Numbered from the stretch's first letter, positions 1 to 10,428 are shown. The stretch: DNA of 64,000 bases from an uncultured Paracoccaceae bacterium (GCA_947496535.1 CANMDE010000008.1:39662-103661); one strand, 5' to 3'. The notes: generated from the letters alone by a model not told the origin. Made by a program: numbers and translations.

Positions 1-3000
1 ACGATGTCGATTGCACCGTCACCATTTGCATCAGCGACCTGAATGTTAGTTGAGTATGTCGCACTTGGCGGGCGTGCCAATTCAATTGGATCTGCAAATT
101 CTCGGCCGGTCGTATTGAGATAAACCTCGAGTTTTGTTTCGGTGCTATACGCTACGTCCAAACGGCCATCAGAATTGAAATCCGCCAGTTTGAAATACTC
201 GCCAAGAAAAAATTCGCTGTCTTCGTCGATCAGCTGAGCTGAAAGTGTATAGTTTTTTGATCCTTCATTAAAAACAAAGTCGATACCATATTGATTTCTG
301 TAAATAATATCTTCGAAGCCATTACCATCAATATCGCCAACTTCCAGCTGTATTGGATTACTACTACTTCCGCCAAAGCGATTTGAAATGAGTACCTGCT
401 CGCGTGTGGTTTCTCCCCCGTAGCTGACCCAGACTTGGTTCTGGTTATTCGAGCCACTTCCTGCAGACGCAATGTAGACGATGTCTTCATAAGTGTCTGT
501 ATTGAGATCTATGACAGCAATGTCCGCCGGCTTTATGTCGGTTTCCAGCAGTTCATAGCCATCAGAAAATCCGCCAAAGCCGTCGTTTACAATGTAACCA
601 AAACCGTCTTGGAGCTGAACTGCATAGGCCACATCATCAGAACTATTGTCGTCCAGCTGACCAACCGCGATCGCCAAAAGATTTGGCGTTTGAAGACCCG
701 TTTCGGGAACCTCTGTCGGATCTGCAACAACGTATACTGGTTCCTGACTGAGCTCACCCTCACCCAGATTTGTAATGACGCCGATCCCACCTGTGCCGGT
801 CTCTCCATACACAACGTCCAGATCGCCATCGTTGTCGATGTCCGCTGCGCGTATCCCCTGAGTCCCGATGGTTGGGAAGACGATCGGCTCATCTTCAAAC
901 TCGGTCAGTGTCGGCTTCGGATCGAAGGTTGCAATGCCGTCATCATCGATGATGGCCACCTTGCCGTCGGGGGACTGTGTCAGTTTCTGCAGCCCGTCGA
1001 TGGACCAGCCGACACCATAGGGGCTGTCGGTTTCATTCTGAACATAGACTTCTGCCTGATGATCCGCCGAGACAGTCGAGCAATCGTAATTTGCCTTGGC
1101 GTAGAAATCATAGCTGTAGCGACCGGACGGCAGACCACTGGCATCGACCGGCATGGATTGCCGCAGGGTGACTTCCTCGCCGATCAATGCCGGTGTAGTA
1201 CCATCGGCGGCTTCGCGCGGGGTCCAGGTCACGTCAGAGATCAACGACAAACCACCAATTTCGATGCGTGTCGCGAGATCGACGGGTAGCGATGCGTCGT
1301 CATTGATCGTGACATCACCTGCCACAATCACGGTCGGATCAGCGGCCGCGGAGTGATAGCTCAGGCCGACATTCTGCTGCTGATTGAAGGCAAAGTAACC
1401 CGGCAGGGTGTAGACTTCGTTGATGTCTCCATTGAAGACGCTGAGTTGGCGATTGCCGGTTGGCTGATCAGCAGAGGCGACGGTCGAGGGTGCCTGTGGC
1501 AGAAAGGTAAACAGGCCATCTGAGCCAACCGAGGCCCCTGCACTGGTTACGGTGATGGCACCGGGATCAACAAAGGCGTCGGCGCTGGGGCGGAACTGAC
1601 CGCTTTCGTTGTTCTGCCACAGGACCAGACGGGTAGCCTCTGGCAGGTTGTCGTGGTTGGGTGCTGTGATGCTGACGCCAGCACTAAAAGATGCGCCCGG
1701 CGCGCTCAGCCCATAGATCTGGCAGGCCAATGTGTCTGCGGGGAAACCACTTTGCTGCGATTGCTCGGGCAATGCGCCAAGGCAAACGTCCCCTTCAAAG
1801 AGCGATCCGTCCCCATTGAGGATCGTATCTGCCGCAATTGTGATCGCAACACCGGTTGATGCGCCCGTCAGCACGGTGTCCTGACCAGCAAGTACAGCCG
1901 CACACCCTTCGTTCAGCGGTGTTAGCAGGAATTCCGGCGACAAATCACGGTTTTGGTTTTCTGTTATCTGTACATCTCGCTGGGTCGCCAGATATCCACC
2001 CGGCCCACCATCCGCATTGGGATCGATGATCATGGTATCGCCGCCCGCTGTCAGGCTGCCGAAACTGAAGTCACCGTTTACATCCGTCACTGTTTGGAGG
2101 GCTGCGCCATCAAGCCGAACCGGCATGCCTGCGAGGGCGGTTTCAATGCCCGCAGCGAAGTCTGCCGCATCAAGGACCCGACCATAAACCGATGTGTCAT
2201 CAGCCGTGCCTGGCACGACCTCAACCACCAAAATGGTTTCATCTGTAAGCGTCCCATCAGAGATACCAACCGTGAAACTGTAAGTGCCGGTCTGGCCCGT
2301 CTCGGGCCGGAACCGAATTGCGCCGGTCGTGCCATCAATGGTGATCCCATCAGCCAACGGCAGTGGCGTCGCATAGAATGTTGTCGCATCCCCATCAGGA
2401 TCAAAACCCGTCAGGTCCAGCGCAAACTCAAGCCCCAGTTCTACCGTGTAGAGATCACGGATATCGCCGAGCACGGGTGCTGCGTTGCTGGCCGTTGCGC
2501 TCACCGCAAGTGTTGACGTGGATGAGGTGATCCCATCGGATACGGTTAGCTCCAGAACATAGTCACCCGCCGTTTCTACCGTTAAGCCAAATTGACCGTC
2601 AGAGATTTCCACAATCACGGGCTCAGCACCTGCGGGGGCTGTAATCACCTCTAAAGTAAAGGTAATAGGGTCGCCGTCCGGGTCGGACGAACCAGATGCG
2701 TTGAACACGGCCTGTTCGTTCAGTTCTATCTGTGTTGGGCCTTCCAGTGTGACCGCTATGGGTTCCTGGTTGGGTACAATCAGTTGCACCGTCGCGGGCT
2801 CAGATATCAATTCAAAGTCGGAAACAGTGAGCGCAAATTCGTAGGTTCCACGGCGGTCCGGCACAAAGCTCGTTGTCACAGCCGTTGGATCTGCAATCAC
2901 AGCAACGCTGCCGTCAGGATGTGATGTGATAGTCCAGAGATAGCTCAGCGCATTACCGTCTGGATCAAAGGAGCCTGCCCCACTCAGTGTGGCAACTTCG

Positions 3001-5330
3001 CCGACGAAGACGGGTGATGTTATCGTTGCCGCCGCTTCCGGTGCTGCGTTCTCGACGCTAACAACCAAAACCGCGGGCAGGGAATCCATGGATTCATCAG
3101 AGGCAATCAGCTGCACCAGATAGACCCCGGAGCGATCTGGGGTGAAGTCAAGGGTATCGCTGGATGCCTCATCGAGCTCAACCGCGCTACCTGCGGGACG
3201 GTTGATCAATGACCAGTCGTAGGACAAGGCATCGCCGTTTGCATCAAAAACATAGTCGGTCGCGGCCAATGTTATGGCTTCACCAGCTACGGCTTCAAGG
3301 GCAGCACCTGCTCCAACAACCGGACGCAGGTTGCCCGTTCCAATAAACAGCGTGTCTGGGGCGGAGAATCCGCCCGCATCACCCACGATCAACTGGGCTA
3401 CGGCCGAGAACGGCTCTTCTTGGCCATCGTTCAAGCAGACCGGTTCCGTGCGTTGAAACGGGTTGAGATTGGGTGAGCTCTGGCGCCACTGGTCGCCATT
3501 CACAAACAAATACGCTGTCGCGTTGGAATATGGTGCCCGGATGTAAGCATCCGTGCCTGGCAGAATGACAAACTCCGTCGACCAGCTTCCATCGCTCAGT
3601 TCAATACGAATATTCCGCGCGGCATTGCGCTGCTGCTGAACGCGCCAGATGACGTACCGCGTTCCATCATCGTCTGTTACATAGCCTTCGGAGTTGAAGT
3701 TCGGCGGCACGTCGCCTTGCGACTGATCGAGGGGACCATCTGCCACGACAACATCTTCGACGCTCGTGTCAAACCGCTGCCACAAGCCAAACCGGCACAA
3801 GTTACCATCGGCAGGACGGGTTTGATTGATCCACTGATCATTGTAGTCCCAGTCGTGATAGACGTTTTGCGTCTTCAGCACGTCACGGAATTCGGCCGTG
3901 TCGATCTCGCCACTGGTTTGAGAGGTCACCGTTAGTGTATCGATGGCCTCCGCCAAAGTACCCGACAAATTGGCGCGCTCAAGACCCTGCCCACCAATCA
4001 CGCTCCAATTATAGCTGAGATCGCTCGGCTCCACAGACGACAGGCCGCCATCTAAAAGATAATCACCGGCACCAACATAAACCTGATCAGGACCCGCAAC
4101 CGCAATTGGGGTTGTCAGATCGGTTGTCAAAACCGTTGTGGCTGGTACAGACGCTGATTGACCATCATCGGCCACTAGCTGGACGACATAGGTACCGGCA
4201 AGATCTGGTGTTATGTTCGCCTGCGGATCCGAGCCAATAAATCCAGCCACAGCGCTGCCGTCCGGCACCGACAAAACAGACCACGAATAACTCAACAGAT
4301 CACCGTCAAGATCGTAGCTTTGCGTTCCATCAAGGGTTGCTGTCACGCCCACAGACACCTCGTTCGATTGCTCGATCCTTGCAACCGGGCGGAGATTTAC
4401 CTCACCAACAGAAATCAACATCTGATCGCTGGAGACAAATTGACCGTCTGCCGTGTTAAGCGAGACAAGGTAGTCACCAGCCTGATCGGCCGTGAAGCTA
4501 TAGGTACCCTCATCATCAACATTGAGTGTCGCCAATGTGCCATTGGGCGCGTAGATGATCGCCATGTCGTATGTCAGCACATCACCATTGATATCTGTGC
4601 TGGCATAAGGCTCGATGATTGGCGCCTGACCGATGTCAGCGGTGATGTGATCAAACCGGGTTGAGGCGACGGGCGCCACCTGAACGATCCCGGATTGGTC
4701 ATCATAGGCGAGCTCAAAGAGCGTCTGCGGCGAGGTCCGCCCAACGCCATCTTGGACAACCAGACCAACGACGTAGTCGCCTGTCACGTTCACCGAAACA
4801 TCAGTGGAAGGCGCTGTTTCGTCGGAGAAGATCGCTGTCGCACCAGCCGGTTGAGACACCACCGACCATACATAGGTCAGATTGTCGCCATCAATATCAA
4901 AGCTTTGAGACCCATCGAGCCGCAAAGGCGTGGCACTTTGCGGCGCACCAACCGCGTTGATCTGCGCGACTGGCGCAACATTGTCGGTCCCGATTTCGAT
5001 GATCACCGAATATAAGGTTTCGCCGGTTGCTACGGAGTTGAAATCAGCGCGGGCCAAGTATGTCCCTGCCACGTCTGGCGTCACGATTGGCCGCAGGATG
5101 TTCGCATCGCTAAAATCAGAAACGCTGGTGGCCGGACGAGCCTCCCAGCTCCATGTGACACTCAATGAATCAGACCCGGATGCGTTAAACCCATCCGTAG
5201 GGTCCAACTGCACGGACGTGCCAATATCCGTCCGAATCGGTTGCGGCGTTATTTGATCGGCGAAGACAAAACTGGACGTAAAAGCAAAAAGCGCCGTCAC
5301 AATAGCGCGCACAAAATGACCGGTATTCAT
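1..5330 (-). CDS. Large secreted PKD/cadherin-like and FG-GAP/VCBS repeat protein, N-terminal part (runs off window); possible SpvB/RHS-type
   Basis: ATG at 5330 (-) opens MNTGHFVRAIVTALFAFTSSFVFADQ (signal peptide). Same frame spot-checked near 1979 and 233, with repeated NxxPVA..GSxSxDxDGDxLxYxWSV motifs, then SPYGVGWSIDGLQKL and DIDNDGDLDVVY / DLNTDTYEDIVY FG-GAP motifs. No stop before base 1, so the ORF track omits it. Confidence 0.85.
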   Translation of the reverse strand, partial: MNTGHFVRAIVTALFAFTSSFVFADQITPQPIRTDIGTSVQLDPTDGFNASGSDSLSVTWSWEARPATSVSDFSDANILRPIVTPDVAGTYLARADFNSVATGETLYSVIIEIGTDNVAPVAQINAVGAPQSATPLRLDGSQSFDIDGDNLTYVWSVVSQPAGATAIFSDETAPSTDVSVNVTGDYVVGLVVQDGVGRTSPQTLFELAYDDQSGIVQVAPVASTRFDHITADIGQAPIIEPYASTDINGDVLTYDMAIIYAPNGTLATLNVDDEGTYSFTADQAGDYLVSLNTADGQFVSSDQMLISVGEVNLRPVARIEQSNEVSVGVTATLDGTQSYDLDGDLLSYSWSVLSVPDGSAVAGFIGSDPQANITPDLAGTYVVQLVADDGQSASVPATTVLTTDLTTPIAVAGPDQVYVGAGDYLLDGGLSSVEPSDLSYNWSVIGGQGLERANLSGTLAEAIDTLTVTSQTSGEIDTAEFRDVLKTQNVYHDWDYNDQWINQTRPADGNLCRFGLWQRFDTSVEDVVVADGPLDQSQGDVPPNFNSEGYVTDDDGTRYVIWRVQQQRNAARNIRIELSDGSWSTEFVILPGTDAYIRAPYSNATAYLFVNGDQWRQSSPNLNPFQRTEPVCLNDGQEEPFSAVAQLIVGDAGGFSAPDTLFIGTGNLRPVVGAGAALEAVAGEAITLAATDYVFDANGDALSYDWSLINRPAGSAVELDEASSDTLDFTPDRSGVYLVQLIASDESMDSLPAVLVVSVENAAPEAAATITSPVFVGEVATLSGAGSFDPDGNALSYLWTITSHPDGSVAVIADPTAVTTSFVPDRRGTYEFALTVSDFELISEPATVQLIVPNQEPIAVTLEGPTQIELNEQAVFNASGSSDPDGDPITFTLEVITAPAGAEPVIVEISDGQFGLTVETAGDYVLELTVSDGITSSTSTLAVSATASNAAPVLGDIRDLYTVELGLEFALDLTGFDPDGDATTFYATPLPLADGITIDGTTGAIRFRPETGQTGTYSFTVGISDGTLTDETILVVEVVPGTADDTSVYGRVLDAADFAAGIETALAGMPVRLDGAALQTVTDVNGDFSFGSLTAGGDTMIIDPNADGGPGGYLATQRDVQITENQNRDLSPEFLLTPLNEGCAAVLAGQDTVLTGASTGVAITIAADTILNGDGSLFEGDVCLGALPEQSQQSGFPADTLACQIYGLSAPGASFSAGVSITAPNHDNLPEATRLVLWQNNESGQFRPSADAFVDPGAITVTSAGASVGSDGLFTFLPQAPSTVASADQPTGNRQLSVFNGDINEVYTLPGYFAFNQQQNVGLSYHSAAADPTVIVAGDVTINDDASLPVDLATRIEIGGLSLISDVTWTPREAADGTTPALIGEEVTLRQSMPVDASGLPSGRYSYDFYAKANYDCSTVSADHQAEVYVQNETDSPYGVGWSIDGLQKLTQSPDGKVAIIDDDGIATFDPKPTLTEFEDEPIVFPTIGTQGIRAADIDNDGDLDVVYGETGTGGIGVITNLGEGELSQEPVYVVADPTEVPETGLQTPNLLAIAVGQLDDNSSDDVAYAVQLQDGFGYIVNDGFGGFSDGYELLETDIKPADIAVIDLNTDTYEDIVYIASAGSGSNNQNQVWVSYGGETTREQVLISNRFGGSSSNPIQLEVGDIDGNGFEDIIYRNQYGIDFVFNEGSKNYTLSAQLIDEDSEFFLGEYFKLADFNSDGRLDVAYSTETKLEVYLNTTGREFADPIELARPPSATYSTNIQVADANGDGAIDI

Positions 5331-5568
5331 ATCGTCTCCACAAAAAACAGCAGCAACCAATAGGCGATTAACCACCTATTCACACATCTGTGAACGAAAA
5401 TCTATGGTTGTATTCCATAAATCGACATGCCTGAGGCCAATAGTGTTCATTTCGTGCGTTTGTTTTCCCGCTGGAAACAAATGACGACCAAAAGGATCAA
5501 AATCCACGCTAACCAAAAAGGTGAGTATTGCACTGACAGACTGATATTCGCGCCAAATCGCTCTGCCC

Positions 5569-6690
5569 TCAAAGCGCCGCGGCCCAAAACCTGTAGCGCC
5601 CCTGCCCTGTGACCTCGCGAGCGACGCCGAGATCCACCAGGCGGTTGAGGTTGCGTTGGATGGCGGCCCGGCTGGCATCGGACTCCGCCTCGGCCATCCG
5701 GGCCGAGACCAGCGGCCAGTCCCGCAGCAAAGTGATCAGCTGCGGCGGTGTCCGCCCCGACAATCCGGCGCAGGCCTGCTGCGCCCGCGCGTCCCACGCC
5801 GCCAGCTGATCGAGCTGCCGCAACGCCGCCCGCACCCCCTGCCCGGCCCCCGCCAACCACCGCGCGAGGCGATGTTCGGCAGAGCCAGTGGCGCGCAGCC
5901 CCGCCGCGCCGCCCAAAGCCAGTGGGAGGAAGAGGACACCCGTCTCCGGCGTGTGGCCCATCGCAAGCCGCGCCGCCACGACCGCCGCCTCCATCAACGG
6001 CAAAGGGGCCGCCCCGCCCAAGACATGCCCTGCGGACAGCCCGGTCAGCGGCCAGCCATGAAACGACAGGGCCGCTTGGGTCAGCGGATGCAACCCCCTG
6101 CCCTGCCCCATGATTTCGTGCCAATCCGCGATCTGATCCTGCAACTGCCGTGCATCACCGGGATCTTTCCGCCCCAAAAAAACGCCCAAATCGTCCCCGG
6201 GGCCTTGCGGGGCCGTCAGCCGGCGCACGGCCCAGCCTGCCCGCAGCAAGGCCTGGCTGTCATCCGCATCACCTTGCAGCCGCAGCACCTGCCACAGCGC
6301 CAAACGGTCCGGTGGCACCCGGTCCCCGGCCAGCCAGCTGAGATCGGCCGCTTCCTGCAGCGCCAATCGCTGCCGCCACCCGGCCGGCCCCGCCGCGATC
6401 CGCGCTGTCAGCTGTCCAACCTGCCCCGCGAGATCGGCCAGAGGCCGGGCCAGCGCCGCTTCCGCAGCGGTCCAGCTGGCCACATCCACCAACGGCGTTT
6501 GATCCGCCTGCGGCCCGGGCATCTGGGCCCGATCGGCGCCGATGTCGGCGCCCGGCAGAAACCAGAGATCCTTCTCATCTAATGGTTCGGGATCGTAAAA
6601 GCCGCGATCAGCCGCGAGGACGCCATCGGGGTCTGTGGTCGGATCGTGATCTGGCCCATTATTATGATGTTTTTTCTCCATAATGTGCAT
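5569..6690 (-). CDS. DUF1612-like protein with C-terminal helix-turn-helix
   Basis: 373 aa ORF; C-terminal SRAAIQRNLNRLVDLGVAREVTGQGRYRFW looks like a winged HTH; general resemblance to DUF1612/HTH plasmid proteins. Confidence 0.6.
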   Translation of the reverse strand: MHIMEKKHHNNGPDHDPTTDPDGVLAADRGFYDPEPLDEKDLWFLPGADIGADRAQMPGPQADQTPLVDVASWTAAEAALARPLADLAGQVGQLTARIAAGPAGWRQRLALQEAADLSWLAGDRVPPDRLALWQVLRLQGDADDSQALLRAGWAVRRLTAPQGPGDDLGVFLGRKDPGDARQLQDQIADWHEIMGQGRGLHPLTQAALSFHGWPLTGLSAGHVLGGAAPLPLMEAAVVAARLAMGHTPETGVLFLPLALGGAAGLRATGSAEHRLARWLAGAGQGVRAALRQLDQLAAWDARAQQACAGLSGRTPPQLITLLRDWPLVSARMAEAESDASRAAIQRNLNRLVDLGVAREVTGQGRYRFWAAAL

Positions 6691-6805
6691 TATAGAGCCT
6701 TTTTGCAGACCACCTCAATGATTTTGAATCGACCCAAGTACACGTGATAAGCTACAGTTATCACGTCTCTTGTGTTTCGCGGCGAAATCGCCCAGAATCT
6801 GGCCC

Positions 6806-7861
6806 ATGGCCCCGCTTCTGTCCTCTCCCAGCTCGTCTCTCCCGGCGCTCTCTGCCGCAGACCAGGACGCCCTCACGGATCTCTACATCCGCGGCACGCC
6901 GCCCAACACGCTGCGCGCCTATGAGCGCGATCTGAACACCATCACCGCTTGGAAACTGGCGACTTTGGCCGCACCTCTCGCCTGGCCAGAACGCGAGGAC
7001 GTGGCCCTGCGCTTCATTCTCGATCACGCGCGTGATTTGCGAGACGTGCCTGAAAATGATCCTGCCCGCATCGTGGCTGAAAAACTCATCACGCAAGGCC
7101 TGCGTAAATCTCTCGCCTGCCCGGCCCCGTCCACGCTGGACCGGCGGATTGCCAGCTGGCGCGCTTTCCATCGCATGAAAAACCTCGCCTCCCCCTTTGA
7201 GGCCCCCCTGCTCCGCCAGGCCCGTGCCAAGGCGCGCCGGGCCGCCGCCCGCACGCGCGCGCCCAAATCCGCCAATCCCATCACGCGGGACGTGCTGGAG
7301 GCGGTGCTGGAGAGCTGCGATCACTCCCTGCGCGGGCTCCGGGACCGGGCCATCCTGATGCTGGGCTGGGCCTCAGGCGGCCGCCGCCGGTCCGAAATTG
7401 CCGGATTGCAGCGCGCGGATGTGGATCTGAAGGACTACGCCAAAGATGGGCTGATCTGGATCCATCTGGTTGCCACCAAGACCACCGAGATGGGCAAGAC
7501 GCCCAAGCTGGTCCTGAAGGGGCGCGCCGCCACAGCCCTGGCGCTGTGGATTGAGATGGCCGGGATTGACGATGGCCCCCTGTTCCGGCCGATTACCCAG
7601 AACGATGATCCGCTGGAGCGCAAGTTGTCCGCTGATGGCATCTATCAGATTGTACAAAAACGCATGGCACAGGCTGGCTTCCCGCAAGGCTTTGCCACAC
7701 CGCACGGGCTGCGCTCCGGCTTCCTCACCCAAGCCGCGCTGGACGGCGCGCCGATCCAGGCCGCCATGCGGCTGTCACTCCATCGGTCTTTGGCACAGGC
7801 GCAGAAATACTACGATGATGTGGAGATCACCGAGAATCCAGCAACGGATCTGTTGGGGTAA
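6806..7861 (+). CDS. Tyrosine recombinase / phage-type integrase
   Basis: PNTLRAYERDLNTITAWK N-domain; ASGGRRRSEIAGL and HGLRSGFLTQAALDG..AMRLSLHRSLAQAQKYYDD catalytic motifs. ORF track start is 6770; ATG at 6806 is plausible. Confidence 0.9.
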   Translation: MAPLLSSPSSSLPALSAADQDALTDLYIRGTPPNTLRAYERDLNTITAWKLATLAAPLAWPEREDVALRFILDHARDLRDVPENDPARIVAEKLITQGLRKSLACPAPSTLDRRIASWRAFHRMKNLASPFEAPLLRQARAKARRAAARTRAPKSANPITRDVLEAVLESCDHSLRGLRDRAILMLGWASGGRRRSEIAGLQRADVDLKDYAKDGLIWIHLVATKTTEMGKTPKLVLKGRAATALALWIEMAGIDDGPLFRPITQNDDPLERKLSADGIYQIVQKRMAQAGFPQGFATPHGLRSGFLTQAALDGAPIQAAMRLSLHRSLAQAQKYYDDVEITENPATDLLG

Positions 7862-7862
7862 C

Positions 7863-7882
7863 ACCTTCCCCGCGGGGAAGGT
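7863..7882. promoter_or_regulatory. Palindrome copy 1 ACCTTCCCCGCGGGGAAGGT (candidate parS), between convergent integrase and parB
   Basis: Perfect 20-bp palindrome. Confidence 0.75.
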
Positions 7883-8989
7883 CTAATTGAGAGCATCAAG
7901 CAGCCGTGCTATGCCCTTTTCGAGCTTTGACCGCTCAACCGCCGTCATATCGCGGTCCAGCTTCAATACCAATTGACCCACGCCCGCAACACACCGTACA
8001 CGGTTACGGCCTTTACCAACCTCAAAGGTGGTGCGCGGACGGCGGCCCGCCGCTCCTGCCCCCACATCGCTTGTTTTAGCCTGCTTGACCGGCACCACTT
8101 CATCCAAAGGATCTGCAGCAGCTACGGCCCGTAATATGCTGAGTTCGTCGGCGGCAGACCGGTTATCCCAGTCCTTTAACCGTTCTTTCAACGCACGAAT
8201 AACACTTGGATCGGCCTCGATTTGCTTGATCACAGCGAGTCCCAGATTGCGCGAGATTTCCTCAGGATATTTGAGCAGTGGACCAATGAGGTCAAGCATC
8301 CGCGCAAAGGCCCGGATATAGCTTCGACGTTGATAATTTGCGGACTTAAACACCTCAGCCACTGCAGATTCCACATCTACTGGTTTGGTATTTGGATCGG
8401 CAGCATAGGCCTGCGCGGTCAGCGCCATCTCAGCGAAAGAAATGTTCTTGCGGATCAGGTTTTCGTCGACCATGCGGCGGTAGAGCGTTGACTGACCTTC
8501 CCCGCGGGGAAGAAGTCCGGCCGGAATTTGCGCCCATGCGTCACCCTCCTCTGTACGCAAAGCGCGGTAAGCCGACAGACGGCGGTAGCCTTGGACAAGT
8601 TCATATCTACCATCGTCGCGTTCTTCGACACGGATCGGATTGGACAAACCCACGTCCCGCAGTGACGCCACCAGCTCTGGCAGTTCCAAGTCATCGCCCG
8701 ACTTGCGGTCTCGCACCAACGCCTCACTCACAATGGCGTCGAGCGGGATCATCTTTACCACCAGCCCTGCCCGCTTGAGCGCCACGAATTCATGTGCCAG
8801 CGCATCGTTCTCTTGCCTGATACGTGCTTCTGCATTGGCCCGCTCACTTAGCGCCCCGGCGTTTTCGGCAATGGCACTTGCCATCGGCCCCCGCCGCTTT
8901 GCCGTACCGTCAGACGTGCTGACCTTCGGAGCTTCCACCTCGGGCGCATCGGGCATGTCGATATCGAAAATGCGTTTCTTGCGGCTCAT
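7883..8989 (-). CDS. parB: ParB-family partition protein
   Basis: PELVASLRDVGLSNPIRVEERDDGRYELVQGYRRLSAYRAL ParB/Srx domain; immediately downstream of a ParA gene. Confidence 0.9.
   Translation of the reverse strand: MSRKKRIFDIDMPDAPEVEAPKVSTSDGTAKRRGPMASAIAENAGALSERANAEARIRQENDALAHEFVALKRAGLVVKMIPLDAIVSEALVRDRKSGDDLELPELVASLRDVGLSNPIRVEERDDGRYELVQGYRRLSAYRALRTEEGDAWAQIPAGLLPRGEGQSTLYRRMVDENLIRKNISFAEMALTAQAYAADPNTKPVDVESAVAEVFKSANYQRRSYIRAFARMLDLIGPLLKYPEEISRNLGLAVIKQIEADPSVIRALKERLKDWDNRSAADELSILRAVAAADPLDEVVPVKQAKTSDVGAGAAGRRPRTTFEVGKGRNRVRCVAGVGQLVLKLDRDMTAVERSKLEKGIARLLDALN
8495..8514. promoter_or_regulatory. Palindrome copy 2 (candidate parS) inside parB
   Basis: ACCTTCCCCGCGGGGAAGAA; perfect 16-bp core CTTCCCCGCGGGGAAG. 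Confidence 0.7.
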
Positions 8990-8998
8990 CTTGCCCCC

Positions 8999-10342
8999 TT
9001 ATCCGGTCAGACCTTCCCCACGGGGAAGGTTTTTAATTGCGTCTTCAGCGGCCATCGCTTGCCACGCGGGCAGCATGGCACTGTGATATTCACCCCAAGC
9101 CTGATCAAACGTCGCCCGTGCGCGCCGCCACGTTTCACGCGTCATCTCGCGGTAGTCGATCTCGTAGACGGAGCTGAGGAAGCGATTGGATTGTTCAACC
9201 GCCCGTGTTGCCTCGATGGGATGTTGCGCCAGCCTGTCGCCGAAAACCTTACCAAACGCCTCGAACATCGCGCGATGCAGATCGTTACCATGTTCGTAGC
9301 GCGTGAGCAGGAAGCGCACATCACGGAAAGCTTTGGGAAGACCGACCTTCCCCGCGGGGAAGGTTCCGCCGAAACCATGTGCTAGATCTTCGAGTGCTTC
9401 GGCCAATTGCCCGATGAAAGATGTGGTGCTGTCGTATTCCCAATAGCCTGGGCCAGATGGGATACATAGCATGTCGGCAGCAAAGACAGCGTTCATGGAT
9501 TGATAGCCGATGGCCGGGGGACAATCAAAGAAGATCAGGTCCCATTCGTCATCCGGCAAGGCATCGAGATAGCGTGAGACAGCGGCGAAAAACGACCACT
9601 CCGGGTTCAAATGTCGGTACTGGGCGCTGGCGAATTCAACGAAGGCTGCATTGGCGCAACTTGGTATGATATCGATGGTTGGCCAGTTGGTCGGACGGAT
9701 GAAGTCGCCGATGCGCAGGTCCTGTAAACCCAAATCGCGAATTGAAGCGGGCAGGGTGCGGCGGGGTAGGGCGGTGCCGCTTTCGGCGGCGACGGGCGCT
9801 GCATTCATCCGCTCAGTCTCGTTGACCAGATCGCGGGCCATGATACCCCAGACCGTTTGCTCCTCGCTGATGTCGGTTAGGCCCATTGAGTGTGACAGCG
9901 TCGCCTGCGGATCAAAGTCGACCACCAGAACGCGGTAACCATCAAGCGCGGCGGCATGAGCGAAATGGAGTGCTACGGTTGATTTGCCCGCGCCGCCCTT
10001 GAAGTTTGCGATCGCCGTGCGGAATGCTCGGCCCTTAGGGCGTTCAGGTTGGAGCGTCTTGCCCTTGACCTTGATCTTGCGACGCAGGGTGTTGACCTCT
10101 TCCAAGGAGAACCAACGTTGCCGTCCGTCAGGTTCAACCTTCCCCGTGGGGAAGGTTGGATCAGCGGCCAAACGTCCCCGGAACGTGGACTGGTTCATAC
10201 CAAGGATGAGTTCTGACACCTCCCACGAGGAGAAGCGACGCAGGATCTTCTCACTCTCGGGTGAGAAGGTCTGTTCGCGAATCCAGCCCTGCATTTTCAG
10301 TGAGCGGGTTTGCAGGTCGCGCAGATCGTCGTGGGTAAACAT
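8999..10342 (-). CDS. parA: ParA-family partition ATPase
   Basis: FKGGAGKSTVALHFAHAAALDGYRVLVVDFDPQATLS deviant Walker A; DLIFFDCPPAIGYQSMNAVFAAD. Confidence 0.92.
   Translation of the reverse strand: MFTHDDLRDLQTRSLKMQGWIREQTFSPESEKILRRFSSWEVSELILGMNQSTFRGRLAADPTFPTGKVEPDGRQRWFSLEEVNTLRRKIKVKGKTLQPERPKGRAFRTAIANFKGGAGKSTVALHFAHAAALDGYRVLVVDFDPQATLSHSMGLTDISEEQTVWGIMARDLVNETERMNAAPVAAESGTALPRRTLPASIRDLGLQDLRIGDFIRPTNWPTIDIIPSCANAAFVEFASAQYRHLNPEWSFFAAVSRYLDALPDDEWDLIFFDCPPAIGYQSMNAVFAADMLCIPSGPGYWEYDSTTSFIGQLAEALEDLAHGFGGTFPAGKVGLPKAFRDVRFLLTRYEHGNDLHRAMFEAFGKVFGDRLAQHPIEATRAVEQSNRFLSSVYEIDYREMTRETWRRARATFDQAWGEYHSAMLPAWQAMAAEDAIKNLPRGEGLTG
9011..9030. promoter_or_regulatory. Palindrome copy 3 (candidate parS) at the 3' end of parA
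   Basis: ACCTTCCCCACGGGGAAGGT; palindromic except the central base pair. Confidence 0.7.
9345..9364. promoter_or_regulatory. Palindrome copy 4 (candidate parS) inside parA
   Basis: ACCTTCCCCGCGGGGAAGGT, perfect. Confidence 0.75.
10137..10156. promoter_or_regulatory. Palindrome copy 5 (candidate parS) inside parA 5' part
   Basis: ACCTTCCCCGTGGGGAAGGT. Confidence 0.7.
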
Positions 10343-10428
10343 GCCTATCCTCGGACGCTAATTCTGTTGTTTTTCCTAATTACGCCCAATTTGCAGTTTT
10401 TGTCTAGTGTAAGTATTGTGTAATTGAA

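Noticed and set aside
435-1289. 284-aa plus-strand ORF and other small ORFs across 230-5256
   Set aside because: Antisense or out of frame to the long minus-strand frame from 5330, which has coherent PKD/VCBS domains.
5447-6582. ORFs 5447-6124 (-, 225 aa) and 5656-6582 (+, 308 aa)
   Set aside because: Low-complexity Gly/Ala/Arg/Pro products of a GC-rich gene read out of frame; 5569-6690 (-) is the plausible CDS.
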